From Populus alba (Eukaryota; Streptophyta; Magnoliopsida; Malpighiales; Salicaceae), in NCBI RefSeq assembly GCF_005239225.2, contig NC_133298.1:3100001-3164000 (forward strand): DNA of 64,000 nucleotides, read 5' to 3'. The notes under the pieces are model-generated. The model searched no databases. It was not told the DNA's origin and saw nothing but the letters and a program-made list of their open reading frames with translations. Below are positions 24,663-36,575 of this stretch, one piece after another. A program made the translations under genes and the position numbers. The first letter of the stretch is position 1. Each line of letters begins with the position of its first letter.

Positions 24663-27578
24663 TCAGCCAATAACATTTCGGTGAACCAGTTCATCTTCCA
24701 ATTCTATCGTGGAGAATAGCTTTGGCAATGGTGGCCAACGAGTTGTAAGCTCTGTAGAAACTTGTCGCATTGTTGGCCGATACTGGGGATCGGTCTGCAA
24801 GCAAGCAAACGCTAGTTTTGCAACATGTGCCACGCCGTCCGCAAGCTCGTTTTCAGGAGGTGGGAGGCGCTGGTCTAAAACATCCTTCAAGAGTGTATTG
24901 TGACCGGTTGGTGATGATGAGGAGGTGGAGGCAGAAAACATCAGAGATGAGATGAAATCGCCAGGATGCTTTCCCATCACTACTTCCAATGTTAATACTC
25001 CAAATCGCCAGGATGCTTTCCCATCACACTTCTCATCCACTTTCATTGTGTATGCCAACTCTGCAAAAGAGGCTGGTCATGCTATATTTTGCCAAAATAA
25101 TTTACTGCACCTATTTTGTTTTCAAGTGATTTTGTAAACTAACCTACTGTAGAAGGTGATATTGAAACTTAACTACATACCTGGAGCTGTGTACCCAAAG
25201 GTGCCAGCAAATGATGTCCAATTGGACGAGTCAGGCATTAAGAGCCTGGCTGTGCCGAAGTCAGAGACATGATCCTCATATTCTGAATCCAAAAGAACAT
25301 TGTTGCTGGAAATGTCTCTATGAATAATCGGAGGGGAGCAGTCATGGTGCATGTAGGATAAAGCATTGGCTACGCCTTTGATAAGATTCATCCTTTTATC
25401 CCAATCCATCTTTCCTGCTTGTTCCTCGTCGTTCAGTACCTTTCTTAAACTTTCCCTTTCCACAAATTCATATACCAAAAATGAGTGTTTGGCATGCGAG
25501 CAGAAACCATACAGGTTCACAATGTTCCGATGCCGTATACCCATTATGACATCAATCTCGCTTCTAAAAGGTTTCAAGCTGCTCATCTCAACTTCTGGTG
25601 TTTGGTGGAATTTCTTCACGGCAAGGACTTGTTCTGATGGAAGTACAGCTTTGTATACAACTCCATACCCTCCAGTACCAATGCAATATTTGGAGTCGAA
25701 TTCCTCAGTAGCCTCAATGATGTCCTCGTAGCGCAGATCCCCACCAGGGCACCATCTCGCGGTAACATCTCTTCGTGGTGTTTCCACTAACCTTTTCTTT
25801 CTTCTGCTTTGGAAAAAGATAAGAAAACCTACAATCAGGCCCAACAAACTACCCAGCAGAGAAAATACTGTCAAAAAGACAACTTTGGGGCCCTTCTTGT
25901 GCACAGCTTTGTTTTTCATGAGAGCAGAACAAGCCTCCAAACCAGTTGCATTGCCACACAGGTTGGTGTTGTTGCGAATTGCTTCAAATGGTGCCTCACG
26001 AAAGGCTTTGATGTCAGGAATGGGGCCCTCTAGTTATTATAGGATACATCCACTTTAGTGAGGCCTTGCAGTCTACTAAAACTGGTTGGAATTAGACCAG
26101 ACAACATATTATGGGAGAGGTTTAATACTAGCTGCTGCATCTGTCCAAGCTCCGGTGCTATACCTCCCATGAGGGAATTCCAACTGAGATCAAGACTTTG
26201 AAGAGACTGTCAATCTATTCTTACTGATATTCAAGAATATCAGTTTTGAGCACTTGCCAAGCTGTTTAAGAATTGTTCCGCTAAAATTGTTCGCGGCCAG
26301 GCCAAGCCTTTCGAGATCAGATAGCGATGCGACATCAAAAGGAATATCACCTGAAAGCTTGTTATCGTTGAGTGCAAGTTCAATGAACTTTAAATTCCCC
26401 AATTCCTTTGGAATTCTCCCAGCTAGTTGATTTGACGAGAGGTCAAGAGCTTGTAGATAAGTTGCCTTTCCAAGAGCAGCTGGTATTTCTCCAGATATTT
26501 TGTTTCCAAAAATTCTGAAGGCTGCCAGATTGTTAAACTGCTCCCATTTCCATGAAAGTTCACCATGTAATTCATTATCACTCAACTCCATGTAGTTCAA
26601 ATTGGGATGTTTGCCAAAAGCTTCAGATATGTTTCCACTAAGTTGGTTTCTCTCAAGTCTGAGTCTCACCAAGCTGCTGCAATTTTTCAAGCTTTTTGGG
26701 ATAGGTCCCGTGAAATAATTGTTCGCCGCAGCAAACCGTGAAAGTAATCCACCAAGGCACACATCTTGTGGTAGATTACCAGACAATCTATTAGAAAATA
26801 TTTGTAACGAATACAAATGTGTAAGGTTGTTCATTTCTGGAGGAATGGGACCAAAAAGATTGTTATTCGCAAGGTCAAGTACAGATAAGCTTCTTAATTG
26901 CTTAAATGACAAAAGTAAACTGGTGAGAGATCTCAGATTTCCTATGGAAGCTGGGATTGGACCTTCAAAATTATTATAGAGCAACTGAAGGGCAGATAGA
27001 TGTTCAAGCATTCCTACTTCCCTAGGTATGAAACCAGAGAGTTCGTTGCCGTAAAGGTAAAGATACGACAAGTTGCTTAAGTTTCCTATGGACGTAGGAA
27101 GAGCACCACTAAGGTTGTTATTTGACAAATCAAGCATATAAAGAGATACCAATTTTCCAACCTCTGGTGGTATGCTGCCAGAAATGCTATTTAAAGACAA
27201 GTCAAGTCTGATAAGGTTACCTATATGTGAAGGAATGGACCCATAGAGCGAGTTGTTGCGAAGGATAAGCTCAATCAAGTTAGGAAAGGAAGAGAATATG
27301 AGACTATTTAGGCTTATGTTGGTAACACTACCAGACTTGTCGCAACTGATTCCGAACCAGTTGCAAGGGCTGTCTCCAGCCCAAGAAGACAGGAGAGACT
27401 GGCTTTGGTTGTCAAGACTGACTTTCCATTCTAGAAGAGCTTCCGCTTCCTTCCTTCCATTTGCTACTTCAGCAGCTCCAGTACTAGCCGAGTAAGCAAA
27501 AGAAGCAAAGAAGGAAGCATAAGCAAGTAAGGAAAAAAACAAGAAAGGTGTGCATAAGAGAAAGATTTGGGAAGCCAT
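24663..27578 (-). pseudogene. RLK2: MIK2-like LRR receptor kinase pseudogene
   Basis: Exon 1 27578-25181 and exon 2 25060-24663, same intron position as the other copies. The first 462 codons are open (signal peptide, CNWFGISC cap, LRRs). A 32-bp deletion between CTGT repeats at 26207-26210 then shifts the frame into a stop; a one-base loss near 26033-26037 restores it, so membrane and kinase regions are open again from 25940. The kinase keeps [24 protein letters not shown] and DFGTA. In exon 2 a 26-bp copy of 24955-24980 sits at 25002-25027 and replaces VYS of the subdomain IX motif CDVYSFGVL by GKASWR, in frame. Both lesions argue for a true pseudogene rather than sequence error. Its closest relative is RLK4. 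Confidence 0.88.
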
Positions 27579-27626
27579 GGCCTTGGTGGTTTACTTTCTT
27601 AAGGAGGATGTATAAATTGATTAGCC

Positions 27627-27648
27627 CTGCATACGTATATATATGCAG
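27627..27648 (-). promoter_or_regulatory. RLK2 core promoter TATA/inverted repeat
   Basis: Same layout as RLK1: TATATATA between CTGCAT and ATGCAG, about 50-70 bases upstream of the ATG at 27578. Confidence 0.45.
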
Positions 27649-27773
27649 GAATTCATTTGTCTTGGTCATGATCGAAGATTTCTTAAGAAGATAGACAGCT
27701 GCGTCTTAATTGGATGTCTTCGGGCTTCAGCTATGGACCTACGGTGATGTTTCCCATGAAATTTCGAGTGTGG

Positions 27774-28102
27774 TATTGAAAATGGAATTATAAACTGAAT
27801 TCTTCGTATTCATTGAATAATTTGATACAATATTTATAGTGTAGCTTCAGCGTAAATAACAGAATTAGTTGTAAATAACAACCTTTTGTAACAGAATATA
27901 ACTGAATATAACTGAATATAACTGCCTGTCATGCTGAGCATATCAGCTTCAACGTGTTCTTGCTTGTCAGTGCAGTAGCGTGAGCATGAGTAGTTTCTTC
28001 CCAGTGCAGCATCTTCATTGTATCACTGCTGCAGTTCTTCCCAGTGCAGTATCTTCATTGTATCACTGCTGCAGACGTGTGCTTGGCTGAGTATATTCAA
28101 CA
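27774..28102 (-). mobile_element. Solo LTR with 5-bp target duplication
   Basis: A 329-bp insert in the RLK2 upstream region. It is flanked by TGTGG at 27769-27773 and 28103-28107. Read on the minus strand it starts TGTTGAATATACTC and ends TTTTCAATA, fitting a copia-type LTR. It holds 'aatataactg' three times in tandem near 27896-27925 and a tandem repeat of about 37 bp near 27999-28075. No internal retroelement sequence is present, so the element was reduced to a solo LTR by recombination. Confidence 0.8.
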
Positions 28103-28136
28103 TGTGGAACAACATTCACGTGGTTAATGCTTTTGT

Positions 28137-29249
28137 ATACAATATATTTCGGAAAAATAGATGAGCATCTTGACAAATCTGGCTATAAGTGTGAAGAATT
28201 ACTGCGAAGGACATGGGCTCCTTGAGTGGTGTTAGCTCAGTAGCAGGGATGAATTTTCTGCTCTGTTTTCCTTAAAAAATACTACGACAAACGACAGGAC
28301 TCTAATATTTTGTTTGGTGGTGTTTTATTTTAAAGTTATCTTTAGATTTAACTTGTTTAGCATGCAAATTTAGGTAGGAGCACACACGGAGACAGAACTT
28401 GAAGATAGGAAACTCAGAATTTAAGATGCAAAGAATGCTACATTTGCTGCCATGGATGAAGGGATAGTACCTGGTGGCGGTGCAACATATGTACATCTCT
28501 CGGAGCAGATCTCCTCAATAAAAAAATCCATGAAAGATGAAAATGAGAAGATTGGTGCTGATATTGTTGCAAAGGTCTGTTCTCGGTTCCTTTCTTTTTT
28601 CAAAAGTTATTTTCTTCACACTTTCGCCTCACTAGGATTTGATCTATGGTGATTTTCTTTTCTTTTGTGAGATGTGCCTTTTATGCTCATTTCTTTATTT
28701 GGATTGGTGAATTTTGCGTCTCAAATAGAAATAAGCAGCGTTTGTGAATGAGTTACCATGCAGCGTTTGTGCTAAAGCAGATTATTGCACAAGACTTGCA
28801 AAACGGACCTTTCATAATTAGTGATAAAGTTGGACATCCTTGTGAAATGGTTATAAATGCAGGGCGTAGCATGGAGAAACCCTACAAGTAGTGGTTTCTA
28901 AATGACTATAAAGGGAAATTTCTTCTCCCATGTAGTAACACATACCAATGATGCATTACAGGCACTTCTTGCACCTGCAAAAACAATTGCAACTAATGCA
29001 GGGGTTGATGGAGCAGTTGTGGTGGAGAATATTCGATCTTGTGACTGGAGAACTGGTTACAATGCAATGACTGGTAGATATGAAGATCTTCTCAATGCAG
29101 GGGTGGTAGATCCTTGTAGAGTTTCTAGGTGTGCACTTCAAAGTGCTGTCTCAATTGCTGGGATAGTTCTAACAACTCAAGCTGTGCTGGTTGAAAAAAT
29201 AAAGAAGCCCAAGCCCGCTGTCCCTTATGTTCCTGGAATTACACCTTGA
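28137..29249 (+). pseudogene. CPN60A2 copy 2: truncated 3' fragment (exons 8 and 9)
   Basis: Begins inside intron 7 and holds only exon 8 (28374-28574) and exon 9 (28962-29249). In exon 8 the codon after KLRI is TAA (28422-28424) where the other copy has GAA, a nonsense change. It lacks the extra T that breaks exon 8 in copy 1. Exon 9 is open and almost identical, ending in [13 protein letters not shown]. With no promoter, transit peptide or ATP-binding part, it cannot make a chaperonin. The left end is fused to the RLK2 upstream flank at 28133-28136. Confidence 0.9.
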
Positions 29250-31740
29250 GAAAAATGGAAAAGAGCTGTTAAAATTGTAGAAAGAAGCTGAAGAAATTTT
29301 ATTGCTCTGATGGCTCACATCAACAGTTTTGAGTTGGCTGGTCAGAATGAAACTTGAAGGTGAAGCAAGTCTCTTCAACAAGCCTTTACAACTTCTGGGA
29401 TCACCAGGTGGATCATGCTTGAGACCACAAAAGCATCAAATGCCACAATGAAAGACTTTGCATTTGTCTGGAAATGCTTGGTTCTCCCTGCTGATACGAC
29501 GACTACTCCCCTAAATTTTGTGTTTGGTCTCTGTTATATTTGATTTTCTGGCTGGTTTCCTGTTTACTATTCCAGTAACTCAGCAAGTAGCCGTATAGGA
29601 AGAGTAATCCCCATATCCAGATGCCCTCTTTAAAATCTTCAACTGAAGTTAGTCACTGACACAATTCAAGCAGAAAATCACTTTTATTTTATCAACTATA
29701 TTTTCCCTTGACTGCTATATGATTCATCTGTCAATTTTATTTGAACGAGGTTTTGGTCTATTGCCATCAAATTTAATTGATTTTTGTTTGCTATTGGATG
29801 ATTGCCTTGTAGTGTTATAAAACATGTTCTGCTGTTTGAGAAGCAGCCTGCTCCATCTTTTGTGAGTTTTCAAATGTTTGATTTTTCAACATATTTTCTT
29901 TTTGTTTTGAATTAGAAGCGCACACGTACATCCTCTATCATTTTCATGGAAATGGACTTGGCCCCGGTGCTCGAAAACTAAATGAAATATTTCAGTTTGG
30001 GCATGTGCTTATGTGGCTGCGTTGAAGTGCAGGAGTAAATCTCATGTAGATTATTATCAATGATGTCAAAAGTGTATAGAGAACAGATTTCCCTTCTCAA
30101 TCCCTACTCTAAAGATGAAAATCATTTTCTTCTTCTTGCTTACTTTCTCTCCTTTCTCGACATCCATGTCATTACCATCCCCCTTTCTCCTCAGTCGTAC
30201 CCAATGCACCTTCTAATATAAGCTCATGAATATTACTAGTACTCATGAACGCTCTTCCTTTTGACACACTACCCATCTTTCTTACTTTCATTTCTTTTCT
30301 CATCTTCCTCTTCCTCTGCCTCCTTTTCCTCATTCCGTTTAACTATTTCAAAGTTCCCCTCCCAATCAGTCTTTGCTTGAAAAATCAGCAACGCATTGAA
30401 TGCTTTCTACGGAAACAACACCATTTAGTGCTCCCATCACATTCTCCAATATCAAGTATCATTGCTTTCTAGACATTCTGAATTTTGATCCTTCCAATTC
30501 CTATGTTTCAAATCAACTGCCACAAGGTTCCTATTCGTCTTGAAAAATGCTTTCTACGGAAACAACCTTTTTATCCACAACAGACGCATCATAAGTGTCT
30601 CATAACTTCTGCTTTGCTAAGTAGTCAATTATTAGACTTCATTTTTTTGAATCGCAAGCACTTCACTGGGATGTTTTCAGCTGTTATATTCAATTAGGGT
30701 TCTGTTGGAGTTTGCAAAGGGTTTTGGATGTTCTTTGTTTTGGAGTTTCGTGATCTTGGAAAGATACTAATGGATTTTTGCAGAGAAGCACGGATCGTCA
30801 ACGAGGATGTTCTAGTGTTGTTGTAGATTCTTATTAAAGACTTGTATCATTTGATGATGTCATGTGAATTGCTAGAAATATATAAAAGTTTCGTAAGGAA
30901 ACTGAAGCAGCCTACCATAAGACAAGATCTATTAGATTTTTTGAAGCCCAGAGGAAAGATACAGAGACGCTCTGTTTTTGTTTGGTAAAGAAAGACTTTT
31001 TCTGGCTGTAGGTTTGGTCTTGTCTCAATTCAGGAAATCCCACTTATAATTCAGCACAATTGCGTAAACCCTTGAAAACTGTTGAAAATTACAAAATGTT
31101 TTGATGCCAAGGCCCGTTGGCCTTCCAGGTACAAAATTAACCTGAACCTTGAGAGAAAATTATGCCTACAGTTCTACAACAGAGTTTTTGAACAGAAGCA
31201 GCATTCCTTATCACAGGGCTGGGAAGAATAGGGGGACGATCCATTCAAGAGTTAAGACCTTGCAGTTTTGAATTTTTAATACGAGGTTTTTTAGATTCAA
31301 ATCCTGGAAAAGTTCGAGGGGGTAGAGATTTGAGATTAGAATGACTATCTCCTATTTTTAATACGAGGTTTTTGCAACTTGTGATTTAAAGATTTGTGTT
31401 AGGTATTACTTATTTGTTTCTTTCTAAGAGGGAAGCCCACTTTAGACGCGGAGGAATTAATATGGAATTTCAACTGACGTTATTTGATCTTTCAGGACGA
31501 GTTTGGTTTGATTGTGGAAATTTTGTTCATCATTATTGTACGGTCTTTGTGTTGGAATTTCGATTGTTTATTACTCTCCAAAAAAAATATGTAGTAGGAA
31601 GGCAATTGATACAAATGAAGGCAATGAATTACATGATTCATGACATTCACCAAGTTCCATCTAAAATGATGCTTTGGACGGAATATCTAACATAGACTTG
31701 ATTATTGAATATTACATTTTGCCAAACAAGTTGCTTTTCA
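29250..31740. other. Duplicated chaperonin 3' region and spacer, no gene
   Basis: Counterpart of 7358-9660. The extra segment at 30400-30870 has no recognised protein. The B-box-like 'agattcaaatcctgg' recurs near 31290. Confidence 0.65.
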
Positions 31741-31766
31741 CAAACACCCAAGTATACTGTAAAAAT

Positions 31767-34700
31767 TCAGCCAATAACATTTCTGTGAACCATTATATCT
31801 TCCAATTCCATCGTGGAGAATAGCTTTGGCAATGGAGGCCATCGAGTTGTAAGCTCTGTAGAAACCTGTCGCATTGTTGGCCGATAGTGAGGATCGGTCT
31901 GCAAGCAAGCAAACGCCAGTTTTGCAACATGTGCCACACCGTCCGCAAGCTTGTTTTCAGGAGGTGGGAGGCGCTGGTCTAAGACATCCTTCAAGACTGT
32001 ATTGTGACCAATTGGTGATGATGAGGAGGTGGAGGCAGATAACATCAGAGATGAGATGAAATCTCCAGGATGCTTTCCCATCATTACTTCCAATGTTAAT
32101 ACTCCAAAGCTATAAACATCACATTTTTCATCCACTTTCATTGTGTATGCCAACTCTGCAAAAGAGGCTGGTCATGCTATATTTTGCAAAAATAATTTAC
32201 CTAATGTAGAAGGTGACATTGAAAATTAACGACATACCTGGAGCTGTGTACCCAAAGGTGCCAGCAAATGATGTCCAATTGGACGAGTCAGGCATTAAGA
32301 GCCTGGCTGTGCCGAAGTCAGAGACATGAGCCTCATATTCTGAATCCAAAAGAACATTGTTGCTGGAAATGTCTCTATGAATAATCGGAGGGGAGCAGTC
32401 ATGGTGCATGTAGGATAAAGCATTGGCTACGCCTTTGATAAGATTTATCCTTTTATCCCAATCCATCTTTGCTGCTTGTTCCTCGTCGTCCAGTACCTTT
32501 CTTAAACTTCCCCTTTCCACAAATTCATATACCAAAAATGAGTGTTTGGCATGCGAGCAGAAACCATACAGCTTCACAATATTTCGATGCCGTATACCCA
32601 TTAAGACATCAATCTCTCTTCTAAAAGCTTTCAAGCTGCTCATCTCAACTTCTGGTGTTTGGTGGAATTTCTTCACGGCAAGGACTTGTTCTGATGGAAG
32701 TACAGCTTTGTAAACAACTCCATACCCTCCAGTACCAATGCAATATTTGGAGTCGAATTCCTCAGTAGCCTCAATGATGTCCTCGTAGCGCAGATCCCCA
32801 CCAGGGCACCATCTCGCGGTAACATCTCTTTGTGGTGTTTCCATGAACCTTTTCTTTCTTCTGCTTTGGAAAAAGATAAGAAAACCTACAATCAGGCCCA
32901 ACAAACTACCCAGCAGAGAAAAGACCGTCAAAAAGACAACTTTGGGGCCCTTCTTGTGCACAGTTTTGTTTTTCATGAGAGCAGAACAAGCCTCCAAACC
33001 AGTTGCATTGCCACACAGGTTGGTGTTGTTGCGAATTGCTTCAAATGGTGCCTCGCGAAAGGCTTTGATGTCAGGAATGGGGCCCTCTAGCTTGTTATAG
33101 GATACATCCACTTTAGTGAGGCCTTGCAGTCTATTAAAACTGGTTGGAATTAGACCAGACAACATATTATGGGAGAGGTTTAATACCTCTAGCTGCTGCA
33201 TCTGTCCAAGGTCCGGTGCTATACGTCCCATGAGGGAATTCCAACTGAGATCAAGACTTTGAAGAGACTGTAAAGACCCCATCTCAGCAGGAATACTCCC
33301 TGTCAATCTATTCTTGCTGATATTCAAGAATATCAGTTTTGAGCACTTGCCAAGCTGTTTAAGAATTGTTGCACTAAAATTGTTCGCAGCCAGGCCAAGC
33401 CTTTCGATATCAGATAGCGATGCGACATCGAAAGGAATATCACCTGAAAGTCTGTTATCGTTGAGTGCAAGTTCAATCAACTTCAAATTTCCCAATTCTT
33501 TGGGAATTCTCCCAGCCAGTTGATTTGACGAGAGGTCAAGAGCTTGTAGATGAGTTGCCTTTCCAAGAGCAGCTGGTATCTCTCCAGATATTTTGTTTCC
33601 AGAAATTCTGAAGGCGGTCAGATGGTTGAACTGCTCCCATTTCAATGAAAGTTCACCGTGCAATTCATTATCACTCAAATCCATGTAGTACAAATGAGGA
33701 TGTGTGCCAAAAGCTTCAGATATGTTTCCACTAAGTTGGTTTCTCTCAAGTCTGAGTCTCAACAAGCTGCTGCAGTTTCTCAAGCTTTTCGGGATAGGTC
33801 CCGTGAAATAATTGTCATCCGCACTAAAATATAAAAGTAATCCACCAAGGCACACATCTCGTGGTAGATTACCAGACAATCTATTAGAATATATTTGTAA
33901 CGTATCCAAATGTGTAAGGTTGTTTATTTGAATGGGACCAAAAAGATTGTTATTCCCAAGGTTAAGTAAATGTAAATTTTTTAAATTTTCTAAAGATGCT
34001 GGTATTATACCAGTTAGTTTATTAAACGACAAATTTAAAATAGTGAGAGATCTCGTCATGTTTTCAATAAAAGTAATTGGACCAAAAAGATTGTTATTAA
34101 GAAGGCTAAGTACAGATAAGCTTTTAAAATTTTCTAAAGATGCTGGTATTGTACCAGTTAGTTTATTAAACGACAAATCTAAAATAGTGAGAGATCTCGT
34201 CATGTTTTCAATAAAAGTAAGGGGACCAAAAAGATTGTTACTATGAAGGCTAAGAATAGATAAGCTTTTTAAATTTCCTAAAGATGCTGGTATTGTACCA
34301 GTTAGTTTATTAGACGACAAATCTAAAATAGTGAGAGATCTCGGGAGGTTTCCAATAATAGTAAGGGGACCAGAAAAACTGTTACTCCAAAGGCTAAGTA
34401 TAGATAAGTTTTTTAAATTTTCTAAAAATGTTGGTATTGTCCCGGTTAGTTTATTAAATAACAAAGCTAAAACAGTGAGAGATTCTAAATTTCCAATTTC
34501 TGGTGGAATGTTGCCAGAAATGTTATTGTAAGACAAGTCAAGGATGGAGAGGTTAGAAAGGTTACCTATATGTGAAGGAATGGACCCATAGAGCGAGTTG
34601 TTGGGAAGGAAAAGCTCAATCAAGTTAGGAAAGGAAGAGAATCGGAGACTATTAAGCGTACCTCTCAAGCTAGAATTGGACAGACTTATGTTGCTGACAC

Positions 34701-34950
34701 TACCAGACTTGTCGCAGCTGATTCCGAACCAGTTGCAAGGGCTGTCTCCAGCCCAAGAAGACAGGAGAGACTGGCTTTGGTTGTCAAGACTGACTTTCCA
34801 TTCTAGAAGAGCTTCTGCTTCCTTCCTTCCATTTGCTACTTCAGCAGCTCCAGTACTAGCCGAGTAAGCAAAAGAAGCAAAGAAGGAAGCATAAGCAAGT
34901 GAGGAAAAAACCAAAAAAGGTGTGGAGAAGAAAAAGATGTGGGAAGCCAT
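31767..34950 (-). CDS. RLK3: intact MIK2-like LRR receptor-like kinase (1033 aa)
   Basis: Exon 1 34950-32238 (2713 nt) joins exon 2 32155-31767 (389 nt) in frame: 3102 nt, 1033 residues. Signal peptide about 1-30; N-cap with LLEWKVSLD and [11 protein letters not shown] ectodomain to about 640; single membrane helix about 670-693; kinase with [16 protein letters not shown], catalytic HRD (D860) and DFG (D878), activation segment [12 protein letters not shown], and CDVYSFGVL. The HRD arginine makes it an RD kinase. The ectodomain has tandem 48-residue, two-LRR modules of the form [16 protein letters not shown], with a 144-bp period at 34047, 34191 and 34335. The subfamily (LRR XIIb: MIK2, At1g35710) includes receptors for SCOOP peptides; the ligand here is unknown. 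The start follows from similarity at 'MASHIF' in all copies. Confidence 0.93.
33950..34450 (-). repeat. Tandem 144-bp LRR-pair modules within RLK3
   Basis: The phrase GAGATCTCG recurs at 34047, 34191 and 34335, exactly 144 bp apart, each unit coding two LRRs (48 residues). RLK1 has the same period at about 12080, 12224 and 12368 but fewer units. The unit boundaries fall inside the LRRs, so gain or loss of a unit keeps the reading frame. Confidence 0.85.
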
Positions 34951-36124
34951 GGCCTTGGTGGTTTAATTTCTTAAAAAGGATGTATAAAATGATTTGCCCT
35001 GCATGCGTATGTATATGGAAAAGAAATGATAGATTATAAATTCATGAGTAAGATTGAAAGAAAGGTGCAGCTGGACAGGGTAACAACATTCAATCTTGAC
35101 CGGAAATGAAGTCTTTTGATTTTTAATTTTGATTTATTTATCAAATCTTAATTTGTTTTTAATTTTATTTTTGGATCCTAATCTTGATTTAAAAAAAAAA
35201 AATTGATCTTTGATCTCTTAAAATTTTTTTGTTTTGGATTTTTTTATTAATTTGATTTTTTTTTAATTTCACCCTTTAACTAAATTGAGTAACAACAACT
35301 TCCTTCAAAGTTCATTTTGAAAAATGAAGTTCATTATTTTTTTCAGTTTCCTTTCATTTAATTATCCACATCTCATGATTTAGACAGGAGGTTAAACTAG
35401 GTGAATCATATATTTTTTAAAGTTGTTTTTTTTCCAGCTTTGTCCTTCAAAATTAGTTATTTCTAAAATTAAGCTGTTTTTTTTCTATTAAATTATCCTG
35501 TTTGCATAATTTAATTTACAGGTTTTGAAAACCTCACTTAAATTTAAAAGTTAATTTTTTTTAATTAACATTTAGATTTCTAGGGCCATTGTTATTTTTT
35601 ATGTTACAAAAAAATCAGTTCACCATGTGAAGAAACTCGTGCCACCTATCGAGAAAGATAGATCAATTAAAGGAAGAGGGCTGGAGGCGGAGGAAGCACC
35701 CAGCCAGTCAGCATCTTCGTTAGAAATGAAGTATCCTTTTGCTAGAAGATCAATTAAGGTAAGTAAGATATTGAGAAGTAATCCTGAAAAATCAGAGTAT
35801 TCATGACTTCAAATGAAAAAAACCGGGGAGACTAGCAGGAAATTTCTTTAGACCGATCAGTAATTTGTTTTATTTTCTGAAATTTTATTTTTTAATATAA
35901 ACCACTCATTCTAAAAATCTATGACGTGAGACCCTGGTGTTGCGAGTTGGTATTTGGTTCTGTATACCCTAATAAAAAAAATATGATTTGGGCCTCATTA
36001 GCTGGTTTTAAAAGTGATTTTATTGAAAATTAAATTATAAAAAAGTACTTTCTATTATATGGCTATATCATAAAAAATATATAAAAAAAAATTGTCATGC
36101 ATAAATGTTAAATTTTAATGTCAT
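34951..36124. other. RLK3 upstream flank, no gene
   Basis: 34951-35110 is the RLK-type upstream region; unlike the other copies the TATA/inverted-repeat element is altered to 'gtatgtatatgg'. The rest is AT-rich and holds no recognised protein. A patch at 35620-35720 ('gtgccacctatcgagaaag') looks repeat-derived but is not classified. Confidence 0.6.
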
Positions 36125-36289
36125 TGTTAAATAATATTTATGTAGTATTATTTATTAAGGGTAGAATAATACTTTCAGTTTAACCCATATATACTTTATT
36201 TGTATTTAGGTTAAGTCTAAGCATTCATAATATACAGATTATTCATAATTCTAGCCTCCCTTTTGTGTTTGATCTCAATAAGTTTAACA
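36125..36289 (+). repeat. Copia-2 5' LTR
   Basis: 165 bp, TGTTAAAT to GTTTAACA, followed directly by the tRNA-Met primer binding site at 36290-36301. Confidence 0.88.
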
Positions 36290-36575
36290 TGGTATCAGAG
36301 CTGGTTTTATGAAACGAGGCTTAATCCAATTTTTTTTTGGAGTGATATTTTGTCTTTCGCTTCTGCAAAATTAGGTATTTCGACAGTTTCTGCAATTATT
36401 TTGGTATTTCGTCTTCCCTTCAGCATCTGCAATTTGGTATTTGCGTTCAGTTTTTGCAAATTTGTTTTGTGTTTTGGAGTAATCGTATAATTTCGAGAAG
36501 AGATTTGTTTAGTTTCTGCAATTTAGTATTTTGTTTCCGCTGCTTTTGCATTCTGGTTATTTGTGATTGCTGATT

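Larger units (their letters stand above)
23620..27770. repeat. Segmental duplication block B, copy 1 (RLK2 unit)
   Basis: Matches about 57340-61760 (RLK4 unit) in order: an AT-rich stretch, the phrase 'gccacctgcttgcgagaag' (23930 and 57648), 'tggccacttcttttag', the receptor gene, then the promoter and upstream flank. RLK2 and RLK4 share LRRs lacking in RLK1 and RLK3, which supports a common origin of the pair. Confidence 0.8.
28137..35000. repeat. Segmental duplication block A, copy 2 (CPN60A2 3' part + spacer + RLK3)
   Basis: Co-linear with 6227-12976. Differences include an additional segment at about 30400-30870 that carries 'tgctttctacggaaacaac' twice (30400 and 30547) and absence of the SINE found upstream of RLK1. 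Confidence 0.85.
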
